Origin: Erwinia aphidicola
GTDB lineage: Bacteria; Pseudomonadota; Gammaproteobacteria; Enterobacterales; Enterobacteriaceae
DNA length: 64,000 bases
Assembly (NCBI RefSeq): GCF_024169515.1
Contig: NZ_JAMKCQ010000001.1
Span: forward strand, 4,092,001 to 4,156,000
Direction of reading: 5' to 3'
Shown here: positions 15,269 through 23,907 of the stretch, piece by piece
Position numbering within the stretch: the first letter of the stretch is position 1
Layout: every line of letters starts with the position of its first letter
The notes under the pieces: generated by a model
The model's database searches: none
The model's input: the letters and a program-made list of their open reading frames with translations, nothing else
What the model was told of the DNA's origin: nothing
Made by a program: the position numbers and the translations under genes

Positions 15269-16082
15269 TCAGCCTCCGGTGGCGTGAAATCATGGTAAGG
15301 GCAACCAGCAGGCAGCCGGTGGAGACCAGCAGCACCACGGCGATAGCCGAGGCCATCGGCCAGTCAAACAGCGTGCCAACCTCGCGATAGATCAGCTGTG
15401 GAACATAGACGTTGCGCGCGCCGCCAATCACCGCCTGGGTGACGAACGAGCTGCTGGTACTGGCGAAGACCAGGATCCAACCCGCCAGCAGACCCGGCAG
15501 CATCAGCGGCAACAGCACTGTCACCAGCACGCGCCACGGCCCGGCACCGGAAATCTGTGCCGCTTCGGTCAGCTGGTACGGCGTGCGTGACAGAATGGCA
15601 ATCAGCGGCAGGATAATCAGCGGCAGGTCTATCTGGCACATCGCCAGCAGCAGACCGGTTTCGGTAAACATCAGGCTGGTCGACATGTCGGTCACACCAA
15701 GGAACATCAGCGCTTCGCTGATCGGTCCCTGGCGTCCGAGAATGACGATCCAGGCAAAGGTGCGTACCACGTTGCTGGTCAGCATCGGGATCAGCGTCAG
15801 AAAAATCAGCACCTGGCGCAGCGTGCGCCCGCCGTGCCAGTAAAGCAGGGCGATCGGCACCCCCAACAGGGTGGTGCCGATCACGGTTTCAATCCCCAGC
15901 CGTGCGGTGTTAACCAGCACGCGGAAGTTAAACGCGTCGCCGAAGAAGTTGGCGTAGTGCTGTAACGTCACGCCGCCATCTTTGGTGAAACTGAAAGCGA
16001 TCAGAACCGCGAGCGGCGTCGCGAAGAACACCACGGAAAGCAACAGCATGGGGATAACATACGGGAAGCCGCTCTGTTTCAT
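15255..16082 (-). CDS. ABC transporter permease, PotB-like
   Basis: This 275-residue membrane protein has hydrophobic segments from residue 8 onward and the coupling-loop motif near residue 177 (YQLTEAAQISGAGPWRVLVTVLLPLMLPG). It is the first of the two permeases of a PotABCD-type importer. It follows the substrate-binding protein gene by 8 bases and overlaps the next permease. The pair would form the translocation channel, energised by the ATPase encoded upstream. It is transcribed with its neighbours on the minus strand. Confidence 0.88.
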   Translation of the reverse strand: MKQSGFPYVIPMLLLSVVFFATPLAVLIAFSFTKDGGVTLQHYANFFGDAFNFRVLVNTARLGIETVIGTTLLGVPIALLYWHGGRTLRQVLIFLTLIPMLTSNVVRTFAWIVILGRQGPISEALMFLGVTDMSTSLMFTETGLLLAMCQIDLPLIILPLIAILSRTPYQLTEAAQISGAGPWRVLVTVLLPLMLPGLLAGWILVFASTSSSFVTQAVIGGARNVYVPQLIYREVGTLFDWPMASAIAVVLLVSTGCLLVALTMISRHRRLNGHV

Positions 16083-16090
16083 CTCTTACC

Positions 16091-17140
16091 TCAACCTGCT
16101 ACCAGCGCATCAAACTGACGGATCCAGGTGTCACGATTTTTATTGATGATGTTCCAGTCCGGATAGACCAGTGATTTGACCTGCTCGCGGGTGATGTACG
16201 CCGCAATCGCCGGGGTCAGCTCAACATTTTTGTTAGTCGGGAACATTTCGGTCGGCGGCTGCTCCAGTTTGGTTTGCGCAAACTGTGAAATCGCGGCGTC
16301 CATATAGGCGTAGGCGGCATCCAGATTTTTGCTGCCTTTGGTCAGATGGATATTGACCGGGGCGGCAGGTGAGCCGGTTTCCGGATGGACAAACTCGGCC
16401 TTCATTCCCAGGCTTTTCAGGCGCGCCACGTTGTTGGTGCTGCACATAAATACGGCGATATTGCCCTGCTGGAACTGCGTCATCTGACTGTTGGTGCTGT
16501 CGACAATACTGGCCATCTGCTCCGGATGCTTTCTGAACAGGTCAAACACCGCCTGCATATCGTCCGGGCCTTTACCGTAGATTTTGGCAATTTCGGTATA
16601 GGCCATCACCGCGGTGTTAGAGCCAAACCCGGTCCATGACACCAGGCCTTTATAGGCCGGGTTCTCAAACAGGTCGGCATAGCCTTTCGGGCGCGGCACC
16701 AGCTCCGGGTTGTAGGCAATGCCGTTCACTTCCACCGTCACGGTCGGGCCGTACTCGCCCTGGAACGCCGGGTCGAGCAGGTTCCAGTTTTTCAGGCGGG
16801 AAGGGTCGATCTTCTGGATCAGACCTTTATCCACCGCCACCGTCATCTGGCCTGGCGACATGAGCAGCGTGTCGTACGGCGGGTTGCCCGGGCTGGCCAT
16901 CACTTTTGCCAGCTGGTCCTGCGCCATAGCCGGGGAGACGGTCAGTCCAAAACCCTGCTTCTTGAGAATATCGCCCAATACAGTGCGGTAAGCATCTTCC
17001 CAGTTACCGGGGAAGGTCGCCGCGACCGCCGTGCCGCCGCTGGCCGCAACTGCGCGCAGCGAGAGTGGCAGCATGGCGGAAGCCGCAACGCCTGCCACGA
17101 TCTGACCAAACCGACGACGACTGATTTCAAAATCTTTCAT
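16091..17140 (-). CDS. ABC transporter substrate-binding protein with twin-arginine signal (PotD-like)
   Basis: This 349-residue periplasmic binding protein starts MKDFEISRRRFGQIVAGVAASAM, a twin-arginine (Tat) signal with the SRRRFGQ motif, so it is probably exported folded. The mature part resembles PotD/extracellular solute-binding family 1 proteins (NGIAYNPELVPRPKGYADLFENPAYKG, QFQQGNIAVFM). The ATG at 17140 is chosen because GAGGTG lies six bases upstream; a GTG three codons earlier is less likely. It lies in the operon between the ATPase and the permeases. The ligand is unknown; the PotD class covers polyamines and diverse small organic acids or amines. Confidence 0.87.
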   Translation of the reverse strand: MKDFEISRRRFGQIVAGVAASAMLPLSLRAVAASGGTAVAATFPGNWEDAYRTVLGDILKKQGFGLTVSPAMAQDQLAKVMASPGNPPYDTLLMSPGQMTVAVDKGLIQKIDPSRLKNWNLLDPAFQGEYGPTVTVEVNGIAYNPELVPRPKGYADLFENPAYKGLVSWTGFGSNTAVMAYTEIAKIYGKGPDDMQAVFDLFRKHPEQMASIVDSTNSQMTQFQQGNIAVFMCSTNNVARLKSLGMKAEFVHPETGSPAAPVNIHLTKGSKNLDAAYAYMDAAISQFAQTKLEQPPTEMFPTNKNVELTPAIAAYITREQVKSLVYPDWNIINKNRDTWIRQFDALVAG

Positions 17141-17155
17141 GGTGTTCACCTCTGC

Positions 17156-18271
17156 TTATTCATTCATAGGTTGCGGTTCAGCCGGGAAGGCGTGACAGCG
17201 TGCAGTATCAATCTCAGCGTAAAGTTGCGCTCCAGGCTGCGGGATGAAGGTTGACGGTCCGCGCACTTCGGAGGCGCGTAGCGTGGTGCCATCCTCCATC
17301 GCCAGGTCATGGACCAGCGTTGGGCCGAGCGGCAGCGAAACGGTCATCCGCACCGGCTGGGTGTTTTCCCCCGCCTGCTTTGCCAGCCGCACCTCTTCAG
17401 GGCGGAAGGTGACCGTGACCTTCGAGCCGGTGGTAAAGTTGAGACGGCGCGGCAGGCGCAGCGTGCGCTCATCCGATAACCCAATCAGCGTGGTGTCGTT
17501 ATCAAAACGCAGCACGGTGCCGTGCAGCTGGTTGGTCTGCCCGATAAAGGTGTTTACAAACAGCGTTTTTGGCCGGTCATACACCGCCATCGGCGTGTCG
17601 ATCTGCTCAACATTACCTTTATTCATCAGCACCAGGCGGTTCGCCAGGCTCTGCGCCTCTTCCTGATCGTGGGTGACGATCAGCGTGGTGATACCCAGCG
17701 TTTTTTGCAGATGCAGCAGTTCCACCTGCAGGTCGAAACGCAGCGCCCGATCCAGTGCGCCAAATGGCTCATCGAGCAGCAGCAGAGAAGGGCGGCCGGC
17801 AATGGCACGCGCCACGGCAACGCGCTGCTGCTGACCACCGGAAAGCTCGCGCGGCAGGCGGTTACCGTATTCGTTCAGCTGCACCAGGTTCAGCATTTCG
17901 GCGACGCGCTGCTTGCGCTCAGCGCGGGAAACCTGCTGGCACGCCAGCGGGTAAGCGATGTTTTCGGCCACGGTCAGGTGCGGGAATAATGCATAGTTCT
18001 GGAACACCATGCCGATACCGCGCCCTCTGGCCGACACCCCGGCGAGATCCTGATTACCGAGTACGATTTTTCCCGCCTTCGGCTGGATCAATCCGGCAAT
18101 GGCACGCAGCACGGTGGATTTACCGCAGCCGCTCGGGCCGAGCAGCGCGACAATTTCGCCCGGTTCAATGTTAAAGGAGACATCGCTGATGGCGTTACTG
18201 CTGCCGTAGCTGTGGGTCAGGCCCTGAACGCTGAGGCGCTTACTTTCAGCGGTGTTGTGCATATCTGGCAT
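17156..18271 (-). CDS. ABC transporter ATP-binding protein, PotA-like
   Basis: This 371-residue ATPase has Walker A GPSGCGKST, Q-loop (VFQNYALFPH), signature LSGGQQQRV, Walker B LLLDEPFGALD and the His switch THDQEEA. These are followed by a TOBE-type C-terminal domain with TFRPEEVRL. It is the first gene of the minus-strand operon. The start at 18271 (MPDMHNTAESKRL) is preferred over an in-frame ATG at 18343 because AGGGAAG precedes it and because the longer reading would run through the 18-bp inverted repeat at 18331-18348. Confidence 0.9.
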   Translation of the reverse strand: MPDMHNTAESKRLSVQGLTHSYGSSNAISDVSFNIEPGEIVALLGPSGCGKSTVLRAIAGLIQPKAGKIVLGNQDLAGVSARGRGIGMVFQNYALFPHLTVAENIAYPLACQQVSRAERKQRVAEMLNLVQLNEYGNRLPRELSGGQQQRVAVARAIAGRPSLLLLDEPFGALDRALRFDLQVELLHLQKTLGITTLIVTHDQEEAQSLANRLVLMNKGNVEQIDTPMAVYDRPKTLFVNTFIGQTNQLHGTVLRFDNDTTLIGLSDERTLRLPRRLNFTTGSKVTVTFRPEEVRLAKQAGENTQPVRMTVSLPLGPTLVHDLAMEDGTTLRASEVRGPSTFIPQPGAQLYAEIDTARCHAFPAEPQPMNE

Positions 18272-18330
18272 AAAATGCTTCCCTGGTTCTGAGTAGCGGT
18301 CACAAGACGTTTTGGTGCTTGGGAAGCATT

Positions 18331-18788
18331 TTGCAAGCCGCATGCCAGGTTCATAACTGCAGAGGGTTAATGATCACAAGGCATTGAATGTAATGTAATA
18401 ATTAAAATTTAATAACATTCGCAAGTTTTTGCGAATAAAAGTTATCCTTACTATTCGAAAAGAAAGTTACCATTTAAGCACCCCCATTTGGTGCAACACT
18501 ATCGTCATTTTGGTGCAAAAAAGCGACGAAAAATCCTGTCACAGCGAATGTTCTGATGCCGTGAAGCACGTAATTTACCCGTAATAAGCCTGGCCAGTTC
18601 CTGACGGGACGGGCTTTTGGGAAAATTCGCTGCTTAAGCCGTTTGCTATGACACCAAAGGGATAATCGATTAGCATAATGATTCGCAAATATATTCGACA
18701 ATCTAGTGATTAAAATATTCTCGATAATAATCATAGTGATATGGTGGAGTTGCTGCACTAAATGTTGCGTCTGGCATGCGGCTTGCAA
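18331..18788. promoter_or_regulatory. Divergent control region with perfect 18-bp inverted repeat and repeated TTTGGTGCAA motifs
   Basis: This 568-bp gap separates the ABC operon from the TIM-barrel gene. A perfect 18-bp sequence, TTGCAAGCCGCATGCCAG at 18331-18348, recurs as its exact reverse complement at 18771-18788, each ~50-60 bases before one of the two divergent start codons. TTTGGTGCAA occurs at 18487-18496 and 18509-18518 (22 bp apart), with the partial form TTTTGGTGC near 18310 and an inverted ACACCAAA near 18650. A separate dyad, ATTCGCAA (18417-18424) and TTGCGAAT (18429-18436), also lies here. The symmetry suggests operators for the nearby FCD/GntR regulator, an inference. Confidence 0.65.
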
Positions 18789-18839
18789 CAGCGGCTGGTG
18801 CTCATACGGTAAAATCAGATCGTTATTAAGGAACAGGTT

Positions 18840-19943
18840 ATGAAACTAGGCATTGATGGGTTAAAGCTGCCCGAAGTTAAGAAACGCGGCCCGCTGGCCA
18901 GCCTCGATCACGTCAAGGCGCTGGGTCTGCAGGGGATCTTCTTCAGCACCGTGCTGGATATGAGCCCGACGCTGGACTGCGGCGAGCTGCGCGACATCCG
19001 CGCCAAAGCTGACGATCTGGGGCTGTATCTGGAAAGTGGCCTTGGCAAAATCAACCCTTACTGCAGTGCCGAAGCGCCGGAGCTGCGCGCCATCGGCAAC
19101 GGCGACATGATTGCCGGGCTGACGCGCATGATTGAGGCCAGCGCTGCTATCGACTGCCGCGAGATGTGGGTTTCACCGGGCAACTTCAAAGCGCAGTATC
19201 CGGGGCGCCTGGCGGTGGACCGTTTCCGTACCGACGTCACGTGGGAAGAGCAGCTGCTGGCAATGGAAAAGGTGCTGCACAAAATGGCCCCGGTGGCACG
19301 CGCCCACGGGGTGCATATGAACGTCGAAACCCACGATGAGATCACCTCGTTCGAGATCCTGCGCATGATTGAAGCGGTAGGGGAAGATTGCGTGGGCGTG
19401 GTCCTGGACACCGCCAACATGGTGCAGCGCGGCGAACATCCGGTGCTGGCCGCGCAGCGCCTGGCGCCGTGGGTGCGCCAGACGCATATCAAAGATGCCT
19501 ATATCGGGCGCGCGCCGGGCGGCATTGATTTCCAGCCGCGCCCGTGCGGAAGCGGCGTGGTCGACTTTGCCGCCATTCTGCCGATGCTGGCGAAGGTCAA
19601 CCCCGAGATGACGCTGTCGCTGGAGATTGCGCAATCGACCGATGACAACCGCCGCCGCGCCAACCCGCGCCAGTGCATTCAGATTGATGACCCGATCTGG
19701 CGTGCGGGGCATCCAGACCTGACGGCCGGGGAACTGGAAGCCTATTTTACGCTGGTGGACAGCTATGCGCAGCGCGTGGCAGCAGGAGAAGTCGAAGACT
19801 GGGAAAGCTATGAAAGCTCACGCTACGGCTACCCGACCTATCAGCAGCAGAACTATGGCTTTGATGAGGCGATCGCCTTTATCCAGCAGTCGGCCAGCCA
19901 CATTCGCGCCATTTGCGCCCAGCAGGGCATCACTTTATCCTGA
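18840..19943 (+). CDS. Sugar phosphate isomerase/epimerase-like TIM-barrel protein
   Basis: This 367-residue protein belongs to the AP-endonuclease-2-type TIM-barrel superfamily that includes xylose isomerase-like enzymes. Metal-site motifs are visible: MNVETHDEITSFE, GVVLDTANM, RQTHIKDAY and MTLSLEIAQ. The family covers isomerases, epimerases and dehydratases, so the reaction is not assigned. It is divergent from the PotABCD-type operon and shares its control region, and it is followed by the GntR regulator. It therefore probably acts in the same catabolic pathway as the imported compound. Confidence 0.83.
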   Translation: MKLGIDGLKLPEVKKRGPLASLDHVKALGLQGIFFSTVLDMSPTLDCGELRDIRAKADDLGLYLESGLGKINPYCSAEAPELRAIGNGDMIAGLTRMIEASAAIDCREMWVSPGNFKAQYPGRLAVDRFRTDVTWEEQLLAMEKVLHKMAPVARAHGVHMNVETHDEITSFEILRMIEAVGEDCVGVVLDTANMVQRGEHPVLAAQRLAPWVRQTHIKDAYIGRAPGGIDFQPRPCGSGVVDFAAILPMLAKVNPEMTLSLEIAQSTDDNRRRANPRQCIQIDDPIWRAGHPDLTAGELEAYFTLVDSYAQRVAAGEVEDWESYESSRYGYPTYQQQNYGFDEAIAFIQQSASHIRAICAQQGITLS

Positions 19944-20059
19944 CGGTTGCGTAGCAAGTTTCTGACAAAGATAAACCACACCGCAGATTGCTGTTGCGGT
20001 AAATTATCCGGCAAGCATCAACACCCACCAGAAATGAAACAGAGGACAGGGAGACAGCC

Positions 20060-20797
20060 ATGAAAAAAGCGCGCGCCAGAGCGACGCCTGTAGCCAGAAC
20101 AGAGGGCAGCAGCGCCGATCACAGTGAGGATGTGTCTGAACGGATCCGCGCCACGCTGGCGGCCGCTATCGGTGAAGGGGCGCTAAAACCCGGTAGCAAA
20201 ATACTGGAAGAGGCCATCGCCGAGCATTTCGGCGTCAGTCGTACCGTGGTGCGTGGCGCGCTGGGCGTGCTGGAAAGCGACCATCTGCTGGAGAGAAAGC
20301 GAAATCGTGGCACCTTCGTGGCAGAGCCGAGCATCGAGCAGGCCAGGCACCTGTTTGAAGCACGCCGCCAGCTGGAAGGGGGGCTGCTGGAGTTCGTGGT
20401 GGCGCGAGCCAGCGCTGAACAGCTGGATGCGCTGGCCCGTCTGGCCGACGAAGAGGAGCAGATCCATCATCACGGCGACGAGAAATCCAAAACGGTGCTT
20501 TCCGGTAAGTTCCATATCGTGCTGGCCGAGCTGGCGGGCAACCCGGTGCTGACCGAGATGCTGGCGAAGATCGTCGCCCGCCTGTCGCTGGTGATGTCTT
20601 TGTACGAAGAGGAGCGCAAGGATGACTGCGGCGCCGATCACCACCGCCAGATTGTCAGCGCCCTGAAAGCCAAAGATCTGACCAAAGCCCGTCAGCTGAT
20701 GGACCACCATCTGGCCGATATTGAACGGCGGGTACGCCTGACGGAAGGCCACGGCGATCGGCATTCGTTTATCTCAATGCTGGAGAACTTCTCCTGA
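20060..20797 (+). CDS. GntR-family transcriptional regulator with FCD domain
   Basis: This 245-residue regulator has an N-terminal winged helix (EEAIAEHFGVSRTVVRGALGVLESDHLLERKRNRGTF, residues ~54-90) and a C-terminal all-helical FCD ligand domain with the LFEARRQLEGGLL and KFHIVLAELAGN elements. FCD regulators usually respond to carboxylic acids or sugar acids of the pathway they control. A GGGAG site precedes the ATG. It follows the TIM-barrel gene by 116 bases and overlaps the convergent MFS gene by 24 bases. It probably controls the divergent ABC/TIM-barrel operons. Confidence 0.88.
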   Translation: MKKARARATPVARTEGSSADHSEDVSERIRATLAAAIGEGALKPGSKILEEAIAEHFGVSRTVVRGALGVLESDHLLERKRNRGTFVAEPSIEQARHLFEARRQLEGGLLEFVVARASAEQLDALARLADEEEQIHHHGDEKSKTVLSGKFHIVLAELAGNPVLTEMLAKIVARLSLVMSLYEEERKDDCGADHHRQIVSALKAKDLTKARQLMDHHLADIERRVRLTEGHGDRHSFISMLENFS

Positions 20798-21994
20798 GGT
20801 TCTCTTCATCGCCATCCGGTGCCCCATGCGGAAGAACAGCAGGCCAGCGGCGGAGAAGGCGATTAGCGCGCAAAACATCACCGGCGGTGCCGTGTAGCTC
20901 AGCAGGAAACCGCACAGCACCGGGTTAATGGCACCGCCGATATTGCTCAGGTTCTGCATGCCGTAGTAGCTGCCTTTCATATGGTCCGGCGCAATAAAGT
21001 CGATAAACATGTACTCCACCGGGATCACAATCAGCTCGCCAAAGCTGAAGATGGTCATCGCGATCATCCACAGCAGTACCGAGGTACCGGCCAGCATAAA
21101 GCCGGCCAGCCCGAGGATGAAAAACAGCGTGCCGAAAAACAGCCACTTCAGCAGGTTATTCTGCTTCATCCCACTGCTCATCACGTACTGGAAAGCGATA
21201 ACAATTATCGCGTTGGTGATCATGATGGCGCCGATGATCTTATAAGCCTGTGCGGCGTCCGAGATAATGATCAGATACTGCGACAGATAGCCGGTGAACT
21301 GGCCAAACACAATCGCACCAAAGGTGCTGCCGAGGGTGAAATAGACCAGGCAACGGTCGCGCATCAGGATGGCTAAGGTCTGGCGCAGGTCAGGTTTTTC
21401 CAGCGGTTTCAGCTCAACATCGTTGCGCGCCGGGCTGTTGGGGATGTTGCGTAATCCTACCGCCAGAGCAATGACCGTGCCCAGCGCCAGGCTACCGGAT
21501 ATCATAAACGGTAGCTTAGGATCAAAGCCCGCCAGCCACACGCCCAGTGATGAACCAATGGCCCAGCCGACATTAATGAGCGTGTAGTTCATCGAAAACG
21601 CTTTTACCCGCTTCTCTACAGGCAGCCAGGCGGCAATGCAGGCTTTAATGGTAATGCTCAAAAGTGCATAGGAAGCGTTAAGCAGGGCAATCACCATCAC
21701 CACGCTACTGACCTGCGGCAGGATTGGCAGCAGAAAAAAGCTCAGCGCGAACAGGCTGATAGAGAGGGTGATTAAAGTTCGGTGGTTAAATTTGTCGACC
21801 AGATAGCCGCCGTAAAGGCTGCTGAAAATACCGATAGCCAGGCTGGCGCCCATAATAATGCCGACGCTTTTCGGCAGCAGGTGGTAATGCTCGGTCAGGT
21901 AGATAGTGAGAAACGGCAGGGTGACGCCGCGCCCGATGGTCAGCACCAGTGAGCCGGCGAGCAGGGCGAGGATAATTGGCGGCATTCCTTTCAT
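20774..21994 (-). CDS. MFS transporter, YdeE-like
   Basis: This 406-residue protein has about twelve hydrophobic segments and the N-terminal pattern LTIGRGVTLPFLTIYL, with SIYGGYLVDKFN-type loop A and GELIVIPVEYMFIDFIAPDHMKGSYYGMQNL. These match the E. coli YdeE subfamily of drug/peptide exporters as I recall it. Substrate unknown. The ribosome-binding site before the ATG is weak. It is convergent and overlapping with the GntR regulator, and stands alone otherwise. Confidence 0.83.
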   Translation of the reverse strand: MKGMPPIILALLAGSLVLTIGRGVTLPFLTIYLTEHYHLLPKSVGIIMGASLAIGIFSSLYGGYLVDKFNHRTLITLSISLFALSFFLLPILPQVSSVVMVIALLNASYALLSITIKACIAAWLPVEKRVKAFSMNYTLINVGWAIGSSLGVWLAGFDPKLPFMISGSLALGTVIALAVGLRNIPNSPARNDVELKPLEKPDLRQTLAILMRDRCLVYFTLGSTFGAIVFGQFTGYLSQYLIIISDAAQAYKIIGAIMITNAIIVIAFQYVMSSGMKQNNLLKWLFFGTLFFILGLAGFMLAGTSVLLWMIAMTIFSFGELIVIPVEYMFIDFIAPDHMKGSYYGMQNLSNIGGAINPVLCGFLLSYTAPPVMFCALIAFSAAGLLFFRMGHRMAMKRTSGEVLQH

Positions 21995-22181
21995 TTGAGC
22001 AACGTTATTCCATCAAATATTTAACAACCAGACCCGCTACTCTACTAAAAAATTCCAGATTAAACGACAGCTTATATAAAAAACGCCTGGCAGATTTAAT
22101 GGAATAACAGATAGCACTGGACAACACCGCAAGGGATTCTGTTAATGTAAGCCTTTAAAAGACCAGTATTGCGGAATTTTT

Positions 22182-23390
22182 ATGTTATCTACCCTCATCT
22201 ATCGCAGCCATCTTTCCGATAATGTTCCGCTAAGCTCGCTGGACAAAATTGTACAAAAGGCAAATAAAAACAACCAGTTAATTGGCGTTACCGGCATTTT
22301 GCTGTTTAACGGCACGCATTTCTTCCAGGTGCTGGAAGGCCCTGAACAAGCAGTCAGTAAGCTTTATGAACATATCTGTCGCGATCCCCGTCATCATAAT
22401 GTCGTGGAACTGATGCGCGACTACGCGCCGTTCCGGCGATTTGGTAATGTCGGCATGGAGCTGTTCTCGCTTCATGAGTTTGATAAAGCCTCGGTGCTGC
22501 AGGCAGTACTGGATAAAGGCACATCGGAATTTCTGCTGACCTGGGATGACCGCGCGCTTCAGTTTCTGCGCACCTTTGTCGAATCCTGGGAGAAAGAAAA
22601 CTATTTCGAAATCCCACCTGCCGGTCAGTGGGAATTTATCGCCACGGACGATCTACCCTTAGCCGATGCAGACTTTGCACCGGGCGAGGATATTAGCTTT
22701 GCCTTCCAGCCAATTATCGACCCGCTGGCCGGAACCATCGTCTCCCTTGAAGCCCTGTTGCGCAGCGCACAGGGGCTTTCACCGCTGGATTATTTTGCCA
22801 GTTTGCCGCGTGAGGAGCTTTACCGCCGCGACCTGGAATCCAAGAGCCAGGCCCTGGCTCTGGCAAAAGAGCTGCAAATTGATGACATCACCTTCTCGAT
22901 TAACCTGCTGCCGATGACGCTGGTTGAGATCCCGAATGCCGTGGATTACTTACTGGGTGAGATTGCCCGACACGGACTGGTGCCTCAGCAGATCGTGGTA
23001 GAGGTGACTGAAACTGAGGTGATTTCGAATATCGAAGCATTCTCCAGCGCGTTGAAACATCTGAAAGCGGCGGGTATCAGTCTGGCAATAGATGACTTTG
23101 GTGCCGGCTCCGCCGGTCTGCTGCTGCTTTCACGCGTGCAGCCGGAGAGAATCAAGATTGATCGTAATATTATCAGTGATGTGCACAAAAGCGGCCCTAA
23201 ACAGGCAATCGTTCAGGCCATAATTAAATGCTGTTCTTCGCTGGAAATAGCCGTTATTGCCGAAGGCGTGGAAAAACCAGAAGAGTGGATGTGGCTGGAA
23301 GCAGCAGGCATCTGTCAGTTCCAGGGGTTCCTGTTTGCTAAACCGCTGCTGAAAGGCATCCCCCCTGTTGCATGGCCTGAATTGAAATAA
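22182..23390 (+). CDS. bluF: BLUF-EAL blue-light receptor (BluF/BlrP1 type) with intact EAL residues
   Basis: This 402-residue protein has an N-terminal BLUF flavin domain (Tyr7, Asn31, Gln49 in FFQVLEGP) and a C-terminal EAL domain. The EAL catalytic residues appear complete: E190 in SLEALLR, Asn in SINLLPM, Glu in VEVTETE, the DD pair in AIDDFGAG, Lys in RIKIDR, Glu in IAEGVEKPEE and Gln in FQGFLF. In E. coli BluF (YcgF) several of these are changed and c-di-GMP is not hydrolysed, whereas Klebsiella BlrP1 is active. This protein is therefore predicted to be a light-regulated c-di-GMP phosphodiesterase. No ycgE-like repressor gene lies beside it. Confidence 0.93.
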   Translation: MLSTLIYRSHLSDNVPLSSLDKIVQKANKNNQLIGVTGILLFNGTHFFQVLEGPEQAVSKLYEHICRDPRHHNVVELMRDYAPFRRFGNVGMELFSLHEFDKASVLQAVLDKGTSEFLLTWDDRALQFLRTFVESWEKENYFEIPPAGQWEFIATDDLPLADADFAPGEDISFAFQPIIDPLAGTIVSLEALLRSAQGLSPLDYFASLPREELYRRDLESKSQALALAKELQIDDITFSINLLPMTLVEIPNAVDYLLGEIARHGLVPQQIVVEVTETEVISNIEAFSSALKHLKAAGISLAIDDFGAGSAGLLLLSRVQPERIKIDRNIISDVHKSGPKQAIVQAIIKCCSSLEIAVIAEGVEKPEEWMWLEAAGICQFQGFLFAKPLLKGIPPVAWPELK

Positions 23391-23431
23391 CCCGGTTTGT
23401 CTACGACGCGGTGAAGCGGGTGTTTAATAAC

Positions 23432-23451
23432 CAGGGGGAATATCCCCCCTG
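23432..23451. terminator. GC-rich hairpin between bluF and the ASCH gene
   Basis: The arms CAGGGGG (23432-23438) and CCCCCTG (23445-23451) surround a short loop. It sits just after bluF and immediately before the convergent ASCH stop. A clear T-run is missing on the plus strand (ACATTT follows), so terminator function is likely but not certain. Confidence 0.45.
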
Positions 23452-23455
23452 ACAT

Positions 23456-23881
23456 TTATACGTCTTGCGCGGCATGGCGCTCAATCAGTTGAAACTCTTC
23501 TGCCACCAGTTCCATTTCTGCAGAGTAGCAACCCTCATGCTCAAAAAATGCTTTGTGAACTTCCTGCCAATATTTAAGGCTTAAGTCTCCTTCGCCCTCT
23601 TTTCTCGCAAACTCTTCAGTGACATCGCAGAAGCGCAAGATGCGCATAGCGACCGTCCTGATGACGCACACCGGCTCACCCTTGCCGTTAAGGATGATGC
23701 TGTAGCCGCCAATCGTCGGTGCGTCATCTTCATTGATAAAAGATGAGAGTGAGCCACAGGACGCGGTTTTAACTCCTTGCACAACCAGGGCTGCCAGTTC
23801 ATCCGCCATCTCGCACGAGTTGCCAAATGCCCAGGCAATAGCGCCGGGATATTTTTCCTTCAGGCTTGCCAGAAGATCCAT
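23456..23881 (-). CDS. ASCH-domain protein
   Basis: This 141-residue protein has the ASCH pattern: AWAFGNSCEMADELAALVVQGVKTASCGSL near the start, GYSIILNGKGEPVCVIRTVAMRI, and the late block EGEGDLSLKYWQEVHKAFFEHEG. ASCH domains form a beta-barrel related to PUA and are predicted to bind RNA or modified nucleosides; some, such as YqfB, are amidohydrolases on N4-acetylcytidine. No such activity can be assigned here. An AAGGAAG site precedes the ATG. It is followed upstream by the phosphoesterase gene on the same strand after a 26-base gap. Confidence 0.82.
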   Translation of the reverse strand: MDLLASLKEKYPGAIAWAFGNSCEMADELAALVVQGVKTASCGSLSSFINEDDAPTIGGYSIILNGKGEPVCVIRTVAMRILRFCDVTEEFARKEGEGDLSLKYWQEVHKAFFEHEGCYSAEMELVAEEFQLIERHAAQDV

Positions 23882-23907
23882 TTCACTTCCTTAATTATCA
23901 GGGGGGA

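Noticed and set aside
18474-18788. A 104-codon minus-strand frame in the divergent control region
   Set aside because: It overlaps the repeated operator-like motifs and the 18-bp inverted repeat, and shows no ribosome-binding site or homology.
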